Below, one piece after another: positions 11,701 to 23,700 of a DNA stretch of 64,000 bases; the first letter of the stretch is position 1, and every line of letters begins with the position of its first letter. Source of the stretch: Nematostella vectensis. Lineage: Eukaryota; Cnidaria; Anthozoa; Actiniaria; Edwardsiidae. The notes under the pieces are model-generated. The model was not told the DNA's origin. It ran no database searches and saw only the letters and a list, made by a program, of their open reading frames with translations. The position numbers were made by a program, and so were the translations under genes. The DNA is taken from positions 2,380,001 through 2,444,000 of the forward strand of contig NC_064039.1 in NCBI RefSeq assembly GCF_932526225.1. Reading direction: 5' to 3'.

Positions 11701-14700
11701 TCTCAGCGTTATGTATTCTGTCTCATACCACTCACCAACTCTGATCTCAGCGTTATGAATTCTGTCTCATACCACTCACCAACTCTGATTTCAGCGTTAT
11801 GAATTCTGTATCACACCACTCACCAACTCTGATCTCAGCGGTACGTAGCCTGTCTACCGCTCTACAACTCTGATCTCAGCGGTATGTAGTCCGTGTACCA
11901 CTCAACAATTTTGACATCCATTTAATGTAGTGTGTCTATCACTCACCAACTCTGATCTCAGCGTTATGTAGCCTTTCCGAAGTCAATTGATTCACCAGGA
12001 ACACTTCAAAGACCGGTTTAGTGGTACCCAGGTCCACGCGCCACCACGGGTTGGCTTCGGAAGGCGTATGCGTGCAGCTGCTATGATCCCATTTGCCATC
12101 TGTGTTACCGTCAACAGCTCGTGAAGCAACACCATTATTCGCAACAGCTGACTGGGCAGTGGATTTGCTCAATGCAAGATTTGCTAGAATAAATGTAAAT
12201 TTTAAAATGTTCCTATAAATAAAAACATATGCATTCTCGTTCCCAGAGCCTACGGTCATTTGTCAGCCGAGACAGCGGTGCCTTTTCTTGAGACCTTTTA
12301 ATTGACCACAGCTGGTGAAATCTGTTGCTCTTCCACTTCGAAGAAAATGTGCAGCAAACATTGGCATTCCAAATAAGGAATCTAAATTCATATCAATTTC
12401 TCTCGCAGACCCAGTCTCCCCCCCTCCATCCCTGAGTTTTTTGCTCACCTGTTGGGTTCAAGTTCACCATGACCTTGCATATCTCTTCTCTGCCGTTGAC
12501 CATTGGAATGTATAGTGCGACATACTTAGCGACCTAGCAGACCCGGTCTCGCCACCCCTCCCTCTCTTGCTTACCTATCGGGTTCAAGTCGACCTTGACC
12601 TTGCATATCTCAAGTCTGCTGTTTGCTCCAGGGATGGAGGTTACGCCCTCGCAAACCTGGTTGCCCCACCCTCCCTCCCTGGATTTCTTGCTTACCGTTA
12701 GGGTTCACGTTGACCTTGACCTCACATATCTCTATTCTGCTATTTACTGCTGGGATGTATAGAACGACATAGCGGCCTCGAAGTCCCGGCCTGCAGTAGA
12801 TAGGCTTGTTGACTGGTCCAGTGCTTATTTTCTCTCCACAAATGGCATTCTCTGTCCCATTTTTGTCAAGGCTGTCCCCTAAAAATAAATCGTAATACAG
12901 ACAGCTACCACAGCGCTACAAGCACAATGGCACGTGTGTAATGGCAAATGGTAAACCTACGACCGAAAGGTACTTTTGGTGCATTTGTATCGAATACAGG
13001 ATATTATGGACCAGTGCTACCTAGGTCTGTAACACTTGTTTAGGAAACTAACCTTGATGGTGATGATGGTTATGGTGATGGTAATGGTGATGGTGATGGT
13101 GATGGTGATGGTGATGGTGATGGTGATGGTGATGGTGATGGTGATGGTGATGGTGATGGTGATGGTGATGGTGATGGTGATGGTGATGGTGATGGTGATG
13201 GTGATGGTGATAATGATGATGATACTGGTGATGATGATGATGAGAATGACGACGACGATGATGTTGAGAATGATGTGATAGTGATGGTGATGGTGATGGT
13301 GATGGTGATGGTGATGGTGATGGTGATGGTGATGGTGATGGTGATGGTGATGGTGATGGTGATGGTGATGGTGATGGTGATGGTGATGGTGATGGTGATG
13401 GTGGTGGTGATGGTGATGGTGATGGTGATGGTGATAATGATGATGATGATGGTGATGATGATGATGAGAATGACGACGACGATGATGTTGAGAATGATGA
13501 TGATGATGATCATTACTTGCCCTTACCCACTCTGACTTCTAATCCATTAGCTCTTTCCGGAAAACCATCAGTCCTTGATATAATGAAAACTTCATCAACC
13601 ACGTAGGTTCGCCCCAGGTCCACCCGCCACCATCCACCGTGAGTAGCGTCAGGTGAAGTTGCAGAGCACCATAATTCATTATATTGGGATAATGTCGACC
13701 TTTCATTACCGTCTGTTGCCAAACTAGGGTGTGCTAGATTATTCCAAGAATTCAAAGAAGCGGTTGGTTGGCGAAGTGCCAGGTTACCTGCGGTGATAAG
13801 ATTGCAAGCCATGATCGATCCCTGCTAATAATGCAGATTTCCCTAATCCGTAATAATGGTGAATTTTTTAACCAATGTTAGTAGGGGTACTTCTAAGATG
13901 AACAAAGCATTGACACAAAAAAAACTTTAAGCTGTTGTTTTAAGGATCATTAAGTTAGTTTATGTACGTGTGTGCAATTTCTATTCCATTGTATGCTTTT
14001 ATTTTATTTATTTGCAACTGGTCGCACTTGGATATGCGCCAAGATTTGCTGTTTAGTAACATCGAGAACAACTAAAATGATGATGATGATAATCCCTCCT
14101 CATCCCTTCCTTCTCCTCCAACTCCAACTCTTCCTGCTCACTCCTTCTCCAACTCCCACTCTTCCTGCTCACTCCTTCTCCTCCAACTCCCACTCTTCCT
14201 GCTCACTCCTTCTCCAACTCCCACTCTTCCTGCTCACTACTTCTCCTCCAGCTTCCACTCTTCCTGCTCACTCCTTCTCCAACTCCCACTCTTACTGCTC
14301 ACTACTTCTCCAACTCCCACTCTTCCTGCTCACTACTTCTCCTCCAGCTCCCACTCTTACTGCTCACTACTTCTCCTCCAACTCCCACTCTTCCTGCTCA
14401 CTACTTCTCCTCCAACTCCCACTCTTCCTGCTCACTCCTCCTCCTCCAACTCCCACTCTTCCTGCTCACTCCTCCTCCTCCAACTCCCACTCTTCCTGCT
14501 CACTCCTCCTCCTCCAACTCCCACTCTTCCTGCTCACTCCTTCTCCAACTCCCACTCTTCCTGCTCACTACTTCTCCTCCAGCTCCCACTCTTACTGCTC
14601 ACTACTTCTCCTCCAACTCCCACTCTTCCTGCTCACTACTTCTCCTCCAACTCCCACTCTTCCTGCTCACTCCTCCTCCTCCAACTCCCACTCTTCCTGC

Positions 14701-17700
14701 TCACTTCTTCTCGCTAATCCAGGGATAAGGAGAATAGTGAGTATGGTGTGATGAAGATATGCAAATGTATAGATATCAAAATACAGGTGCAGAGATACCG
14801 ACATGCACAGTGTCAAAATTCTAAGATTTGGCGATGCTTCTATAATGACAGCCTTTTTGAGGGTCGAGGGGGTGGGTGTTCGCGCCAGTGCGTCCCTCAC
14901 TATCTACGCACTTGTGTCTTATGGTTCAGTAATCGTCTTTTATTATCGAATCCATTATTTTCCCCTATGCGTCCCAATCTACTCACCGGCATATATCGCA
15001 AGCGTCACCCAAGCGATACAAAAATAGACCAAAACCAGCTGCAATTAAACAAAATATACAAAAATTAATACAGGATATCTATCGTTCTTATTTTTTCTTT
15101 CTTCGTTTCTTTAGGATAGAAATTTTTATTTTCATTCTAAAAGCATGGCCGAGATTATTACGGGGTGCCGCATTCATTCATTTATTCGTTTGTCATCCAT
15201 ATTTATCACAAATGTTACTTACAAGACAGATATAATTCATTTTTTTCTAATAGCTTTTGTGACGAGGAGCCTAACGAGGGAAACCATGAGGTTTTTTTTT
15301 TAATTGGAAGAAGACAAATATAATTTAAATATAATTAAGCAGCGACGTAGACAGGATTTTTAAGAGGAGGGACCCAAAAGGATCTTTCAAATCATTCATT
15401 CCCGTATTTTAGATAATTTCTCATACATTTACTTTGTATTTTTTGGCTGCTAGAATGTGAGTGTGTGTGTGTGTGTGTGGGGTGGGGGGGGGGGGGGGGG
15501 GGGGGGGTCTTCCTTGGCCACCACCTGGTCCATGGTGCACTAAAAGTAATCCGATTGCTCAGATTTTTTAATCATCAGTCAACATTGTTCCGGATAAAAA
15601 AAATTAAAATCTCAAATACAGATTAATCCAATACTACATGCAATTTGAGTTATACACGTAAACAATTTAGGAAGGGTAAACTATCATTCTGCGGAAAATA
15701 TGATAAATAAATACACGTATTGGCAGTATTTTATAACTAGATAGTAAGGCTGAAAGATTACAGCTCGAAATAGAACGAGTTGGAATTATAATTATGCAAT
15801 TTGTTTCAAACTTTCTTATGTAGCGAATTATGTAGGATTGCTTAGATACAATCTATAAATCTTCAGAAATAGGATCTTTTTAGAATTGGCTTTAAGCTAA
15901 TTCAAGAGACCATCACTCCAAATGTGCGGGAGCTAAAAAGGATGTCACAATCGCTACTTCAAACTAAGAAAAATACTAAATTGTTTATGACTTGTATCTC
16001 AATATGGAACTGTGCTAGCAAGGTCTCTTTATGAATCTGATAATTGTTTTGTTATTAATTAAAGGCAAAACCTCGCAATCCTTTTCCCGATAAAACTATC
16101 CTAATAACTGTTCCACTAGAGATAACTTAAACAAACAAAAAAAGTTTTTTTCTTCTATTTGAGTTTGCGACAATTTATTGAATTATACACCCTGAGGCGT
16201 TTCGGCTGTGCCATTATGAAAATGTAAACTTACTTCAGAGATACTCATGCGCTTATATATCTTTAGCGTTATTTAACACAATTTAATTAAAGCTTTGAGC
16301 TGTGTAGTTCCTTTAGGCTTTTTTTCATACAACGCAGTATGGCCGAACGAAATCACAATCAAAATCACGTTGATTTAGCCCGTAAAAGTTAGAAAGTTAA
16401 AAGTTAAAAAAAGACTCATAATTTTTGTGTTTTTTTATTTTTTATTTTTTATATTTTTTGCGGTTTCGGACATCATAAAAGCGATATTTCTATTTTATTT
16501 GTGTTTTGAGCAAGCGTCAAACGTAAATGAAAAGAAATCCGTAAAAAAACCTGGAATAAAATGTAACGAAACGGCTAGAAAAGATGACATACATTCTCCA
16601 TGTCCCTACCTTCGTTTTCATTTTTCCTTTCCACCAATGTCTTGGACTCTAGTCTCTAGAACTGATATTCAGTCGCTCAACACCAGCGCTGATGTCCCGT
16701 GTGCGTATTATCGTCGGTAGGCTCCTACACAACGCAAACAAAAGAAATCAGAGTCATAGATACGTCAAAGAGCCTCATTAACTAGAAAACTTCATTTAAC
16801 GGGTCTATATTAGATAAACGCAATAACATCTTCATTTCATTTTCATCTTTAACCTAAATTCAAAGCAAAATAAGCATTTTTGTTTATTAAAATTTAGAAA
16901 TTACGAAAATGGTGATCAATCTGATAAAATAACAAAAATGGCACGATGACATGAATGATTTATATATGAGCTATTTCCAGGGCTGTCTCATGCGAAATGT
17001 AGCCTGTGTGCATCCGCTACGTGCAAGTTCTTATCAGAAATTCTCGTTAACGGACCAGGACGAACTCTCTAAAACTAAACAAGCCATTTTATACCGGTAT
17101 TTCATGAGCCTTTGTAGAAATGGCTGAACAATTATTCTTTGGTAGGACATTAATAATTTACTACGGAATAATTTACTAACTAAATATTTTGTAAATTTTC
17201 TCCAGGCATTTTATTGTTGTCGGTACTGAATCTGTACCCAAGCTAACGTTCATACTATACCAGCAAGACAGATATTTAGCTCAAAGTATTATTTTTTTAC
17301 ATTTTGTCGAATTCTGAAGAGTTATGTTGCATGATTTTTAGCGTACGTGTAGCCGCTGACTCGCGAAAAGAGGATATTTTGTTTGGATTTCGCTTTTCAA
17401 TTGTGAATAATAATTCAATTGTGTAAAATATGAAATCTTAGAAAAAGAAAAGAAAAAATTCCTGCTTTGTGTAAGGGAACCCCTTTTTGGCTAACTAGCT
17501 AAGGATTGTCAATGGTGGTTTACGAAAAAAAAAATGCACTCTTGCCTACAAAGATCCATCCCTGAATTTACGCCCCCTGCTAAGTTCACACCCTAAGGCA
17601 ACTTATGTGAGAGGGGCAAGGGAACAGGTGTTGCACAAGAATAAATTCCAGATAGTCAACTCAAGAGTATTTTTTTAAGATAACTAGAAAACTAAAGAAA

Positions 17701-20700
17701 TTATTCCTTTTCACATTTGAGCGCAGCCGCGCATTTTCTTATCTAATACCCAACGCTATGGCTAAAATAGGCGTTATCGAAAGTACCTGCTTAATGAAAT
17801 TGCATGTCGGACCTGCGTTTATGAGAAACTAGAATCAAAAGTTGAGTATCTGAACGCTCTTCAAAAGAAGCCCAAGCCAGCGTCACACATGGTAATCGAC
17901 AAGCTGCCTTGTTTGTTTCACATGTGACAAAGTTGCGCGAGCGGAACTGAGATCCCAGGCATCCCGGGTTGTGCATTTTGTACAGATACTGTATATATCA
18001 GTCAGGCTATTTTATTATTTTTCCTATTCAATATGATCATCTGTATAATTATAAATAAAATATTTCCGAGATAGGTGTCCAATTGTGTGTGTTTTTTAAT
18101 TACGGCATTTCCCCTTATTTCTAAGGAAAAATGTGGTTACGAAAAAAAAATTTCGATAGATTTTTTTAAACATTAGTTTTTGTCAGTTTTTAGTTAACAA
18201 AAGCAGGGACGCAAGTCTAATTGGATTGAATCATTATAAGGCCTCGAACCAATTTCTTCAAGTTGGAGTATCAATTATCGTATGATCAAAGAAAAGCCTG
18301 AAAATTCAAAGTATTTAAAGTTTTATATTACCAATTCTTAACTGTAATCAATCGAGCTCTATGCTCAGCGCTATAAAAAATGACCCCCTTCCAAAAATGA
18401 GCAATCTATTTTGTCCTCGTCGAATCAAATACTTTTATCGCTAGAGGAAAAATTTGTCGATAGAATTTTCTATAGTTATTTGAAGAAAAGGTAACTTAAT
18501 ACTGTATCAAAATTGTAAATTCATCGAATCATTCTAAGTCGAAAGTGTTTGGATTTTAAAAGGGGAGGTCACTGATTCCTTTGGGTGTTGTCTCTACTAT
18601 ATACTTCTTGGTTTAACTTGTCTCGGTTTGGGGGCAGTTATTCGGCATGCACAATCCAGGATACGTATTAAGCCACATTATATATATGCAATGCAAACCT
18701 GTATACACCCTAAAGACATCTTTTTATGGTTTCCGCTATATTATATTATAAAGTGCTTATGTTCCATATCTAAAATATAAACAAAAAATTTTAATGCTAA
18801 AGGCGCTTTTTTTCCATCATTAAAATCCTCGCTCATATCTGATTTGCTGTCTTCCTCGCTCTCTTTCTTTTCTCTTTTCTCATGCTGCGCCTTTCTTGCA
18901 AGGAGAAGATTGAAAAGCCTTTTTGCTTCTTTTACGTTATCTATAGCATCAACCATTATCTGGTTGCAACCTGGAGTTAGTCGCATCTTTGAGAAATTGA
19001 GTGCCTTCACTTTTTATGAATTAATGTTTTCAGCCAATTTCTTCCTTTCCACTCCTGTCAAGCTTGCAGCTAATCTCTTGATCGCGTTCCTTCAACATTG
19101 CCATTGCCATCTTAGATTTTTGGGAGAGGGGGCACCGAAAATACAGGGGAAGCGTAAGGGGGACATGGAAAATTTTGTTCCTCCTGAAGGGGGGTCAACT
19201 AATTTTATCCCTTAATTTTATCAAAATCCTCACGCCAACCCCCCCCCCCCCCCCCCCTCAGGTAATAAATGAACTTCCGTCTTTTACGAATTTTCGACGC
19301 GATGCTTCGATTACAACAGGTACCAGATAAATACCTTATTTTTTGCGTTGAAGTTTCCCGTTTGCCTCGAGGGCCCAACGGGTAGAGATCTAGAGCTGCG
19401 ACATACATACTCACAATGATAGCTTGACTATCCGACGGAGTTTTAGACTAGCCCACTACATGTGTCCCACCCCATGTGCCCCATCCCATTTGTTCCACCC
19501 CCATGTGTCCCACCCCATGTGTTCCACCCCATGTGTTCCAACCCATGTGTCCCGCCATATGTATCCCACCCCATGTGTCCTACCCCATGTGTCCTACCCC
19601 ATGTGTCCTACCCCATGTGTCCCACCCCGTGTGTCCTACCCCATGTGTCCGACCCCATGTGTCCTACCCCATGCGTCCCACCCCTTGTGTCCCACCCCAT
19701 GTGTTCCACCCCATGTGTCCCACCCTATGTTTCCCACCCTATGTGTCCCACCCCATGTGTCCTACCCCATGTGTCCTACCCCATGCGTCCCACCCCATGT
19801 GTCGTAAACCATGTGTCCTACCCCATGTGTCCCAGCCTGTGTCCCACCCCATGTGTCCTACCCCATGTGTCCTACCCCATGTGTCCTACCCCATGTGTCC
19901 CACCCCGTGTGTCCTACCCCATGTGTTCCACCCCATGTGTCCCACCCTATGTTTCCCACCCCATGTGTCCGACCGCATGTGCCCCACCCCATGTGTTCCA
20001 CCCCATGTGTCCTACCCCATGTGTCCCACCCCATGTGTCCCACCCCATGTGTCCCACCCTATGTTTCCCACCCTATGTGTCCCACCCCATGTGTCCTACC
20101 CCATGTGTCCTACCCCATGTGTCCTACCCCATGTGTCCTACCCCATGTGTCCTACCCCATGCGTCCCACCCCATGTGTCCCACCCCATGTGTCCCACCCT
20201 ATGTTTCCCACCCTATGTGTCCCACCCCATGTGTCCTACCCCATGTGTCCTACCCCATGTGTCCTACCCCATGTGTCCTACCCCATGTGTCCCACCCCAT
20301 GTGTCCCACCCTATGTGTCCCACCCTATGTTTCCCACCCTATGTGTCCTACCCCATGTGTCCTACCCCATGTGTCCTACCCCATGTGTCCTACCCCATGC
20401 GTCCCACCCCATGTGTTCTTCACCCCATATGTCCACCTACATGTGTCCCACCATATGCGTATGGGGTGGTGTCCTGTTATCTAATGTTCAGTTATCTAAA
20501 TGTTATATAAATAATTGAACGGGAAGACGTCGGGGAGACGGTGAATTTGGAGTTCATTCAAAAGGCATCGTGCAGACTCCTAAAAAGTTGTTTTTCTCTG
20601 CAATTCTGTGAGATAGAATACCTAGGCATTCTCAGAGTCCATGTTATGTATTTTAATACGAGAAGGCCTTTATATTTCTTTGATTTATAACATTTTTAGA

Positions 20701-23700
20701 TGAATGAACTTCAATTCTTCACGCAAATGTTCAGAAATCATGTCACAAAAAAAATTGCTCAAGATGTGATCGCCCGTAAGACTCATGTTGCTAGGAAACG
20801 TGAGCGCTAACCAATCAGAGACGTATCTAAAAATAACTGCTTGTTCTAAAAATATTTTTTACGGACGTCATCATTGGAACATACCCTAATACGGGGGATT
20901 CGTTATCTTATCTTGTCCTATCCCATGTGTCCCACCCCTACCCTAGCTACGCTACTGCAGAAGGACTCTTCATCGTACAGTTGTCTTGTAGTGTCGGGCC
21001 TGTATGCTGGTATTTCGTTATATGACTGCCGCAGTACTTATTCAAACTTGGGCACATTTTGGGAGTGGGATTAAAAATTCCATGTGTTTTTTATGGTTGC
21101 TCTTATACCAGACCTCCCCCTCTCCCCTAAAAAGACTTTTCACAAGTTAGGACGACAAGTGCACACCGGCATGTCTTAGTCAAGTATACACAGAATTAAT
21201 GCTCATTTGATTTTATTCCCACCATATATCAAACCTTTTTTTAATCACATTACTCTTATTCCTAATCACCCCAAAATGTCTAATTACTAACTCTATCTTG
21301 CTGCTAGACAAGGCATCCGATAATATGACGATCTTTATCCGATAAAATGACGATCTTTATCCGATAAAATGACGATCTTCCTCCGATGAAGTGACGATCA
21401 TCCTTCAAGGCACCGCTATGGACAAAATAAGAGACGAATAAATAAATACATTGATAGCTTCTACGTCCCTTTTTTTCTGGTTCTAACTACTTTTATCATC
21501 CCTCCTTCCTTCCTTTAATCCTTCCACCCTCGCTCTTACCTTTGTTTCCTTTATTCTTTTACCTTCTTCTTTTATTTTATATTTGCTTTTTTTCCTTCTT
21601 TTACTTATCCTTCATTACACTTCTCTTATGAATCTTCTGTTTTCTTTGTTCTCTCACAATTTCCACTCCCACTTCTTTCAATTCCTCTCTATCTTCCTTT
21701 TCTCCACTTTCTTTATTTTTCACTTTTCTCTCTTTAATTCTTCATTCTCTGCTTCCCTATGCTCCCTCTGCTGAATGTTAAAAATTCCCATCAACTTACG
21801 GAGTTTAAAGAAATCGAGTTGAAGTCTATCTTCATTGCAGCTGTTCCAGTAAACCAAGTTTTTGCCCTCCCCTGCATAACCCCCTGAAGGATGCACGCAA
21901 TAGCTGTTCCTGATGTTTTGTAGAGACTTAGAAGCGAGACTATAACAGAAAAACAGACAAAATTTCATTGATTCAGCAGGGGCTATATTTAACACTGTTA
22001 TAAAAAAAACCCCGTACGTCTAGCTTCGTGCTTACGGATACGGTGGACGCTAGGTAAAAAAAATCTTACGTAGACAATGGATAGGAAAGAAAAAAGTCGC
22101 AATGATGATGATGGCGATAACGATAAATATTATGGTTGTGACGACGACGGTGACGATGACGATACTTACCGTCTGTGCCTGGACACATCTATCGGGCAGG
22201 AGTCTTTTAGGACCAGCTTCTTACCATAAGATGGGTAAGGCTCATCACCTACGAAAAAAGCATTTTTGCATATTTAGTAATGCTATTTTGGTATAATTTT
22301 GAAACGTCACTTCCGGATTTATGTTTTTTATCCTTTCGGGTCTAAAAATTATCACCAACAGATTCCTCTTCTCCCTCAAGGGGAAGAAGGGGAGGGGAGA
22401 AGCTACGCCAAAGTTTCTTTTAATTGATCAGCCAGGATTCAAGGAAAAACAAATTTAGTACAGTGGTATTGAAAGTGTCGGAGTTGACCACAAACATTTT
22501 GTTGGGTGCACGTTTGCTTTACGAGCAGCATCCTTACTGTCGGAGGGTCTGTATTTAAACTCATGATCCCAATGCAAGCAAGACCCTGGGGTCATAGACC
22601 TTATTTTCCCGGGAGAGGGGACTCCGATAAAAACAGACGGGGGTGATCGTCGGCAAAATCGATTCTAACCCTAAGGGAGGGCACTTGGGCGTGGTCAACA
22701 GAAATTCTTACCCCTAAGAGATAGCAAATAGGGTGCGGTAGAAGGAATTTTTAACACAAAGACATGGCAGAATCGAAAAAAAAAAATCCGTTAAACACCA
22801 TCTTAGGAATTTCAATCTCGCGAAAGTTGATAAATATAGAAAAATTGATGACAGAGATTGAAGGTTCTATTGAGATCTCCTATGTAACGAAACTATCGAT
22901 AATGGCTCAGGAACAAGAACCCTTTTCCATTACTGCAAGACTGACTTTTGAAAGGGACAACGAGATTATTTGGTTTCAATATACTGGTCCTGTTTCAGTT
23001 GTTGGTTAACGTCAATTTTTTCTATTCAAACGAGAAAATAAAGTAACTTGAACTTTAAATTAGCAAAATTAAATCCCCTGAAAACATATATTTTATACGC
23101 GACTGCGAAATGAAAGACTCGCGAAATGTGCAGAGAAGATTTTTGCAAAAATTAAAACTCGCGCAAATAAAGAAGAATAAGGTATGAAACCCAAATTCAT
23201 CTCATGCATACCCTCGGGGCAAACCACTTTCCCGCTGCACCGGTGATAGATGATCCCGTCAGAGTCGATGACGAAGTTCATGTACTTCGCGGTGCAGTTC
23301 GTATCGTAGGCATGGAAGACGAGCGCATGTGTCCACGTCGTAGTGTCCACCACAGGGTTACAGTCGGCGCTCTTTGGCATGATACAGTAACCACCGTAAC
23401 TTCTAATGGGACTCTCTGAAGGGAGAAAGAGTTTTTGTTTGATATAATCGGCGTAGACATAGATATTTGAGAGAGGGGGTGAGGGAGCTTGCACTCTGGC
23501 AGTTTGATATAATCGGCGTAGACATAGATATTTGAGGGAGGGGGTTGAGAGAGCTTGCACTCTGGCATAATGCCACAGTAACCAACGTAACTTCTTCTAG
23601 GACTCTCTGCAGGGGGGAAGTGTTGAGATTAGGCGTGGACCGTTAGACATTTTTTTGCCGTAATTTCTTCTAATTTGGTGTCTTTTCAGATAGTCTTTGC

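Larger units (their letters stand above)
10897..12183 (-). other. E41-E42: F-type lectin domain 2
   Basis: Exons 11947-12183 and 10897-11082. Seen: NLALSKSTAQSAV, SRAVDGNTDGKW, SSCTHTPSEANPWWRVDLG, EIRVG, then GDDLTDNGNANPRCG, IYCKPRRAGRYVNVRLVG, LTLCEVEVY. The fucose-site histidine context CTHT is present, but the R-x-D-x4-R part is not (VNQLTSER). The E42 donor is GTTCGC, weaker than others. Confidence 0.87.

Noticed and set aside
13036..13535. MVMVMV and ITITIT open frames
   Set aside because: GATGGT microsatellite read in frame.
14097..14751. 259-codon Ser/Leu/Pro-rich plus-strand frame
   Set aside because: Read through the CT-rich 27/30-bp minisatellite.
18741..19010. Minus-strand lysine/glutamate-rich frame
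   Set aside because: Looks protein-like but is cut by a stop upstream and has no recognisable family or splice context. Kept only as a possible relic.
19424..20518. Three overlapping plus-strand frames of 235-344 codons rich in Cys, Pro and His
   Set aside because: Product of the 14-bp array; three frames encode the same repeat. No signal, domain or splice context.
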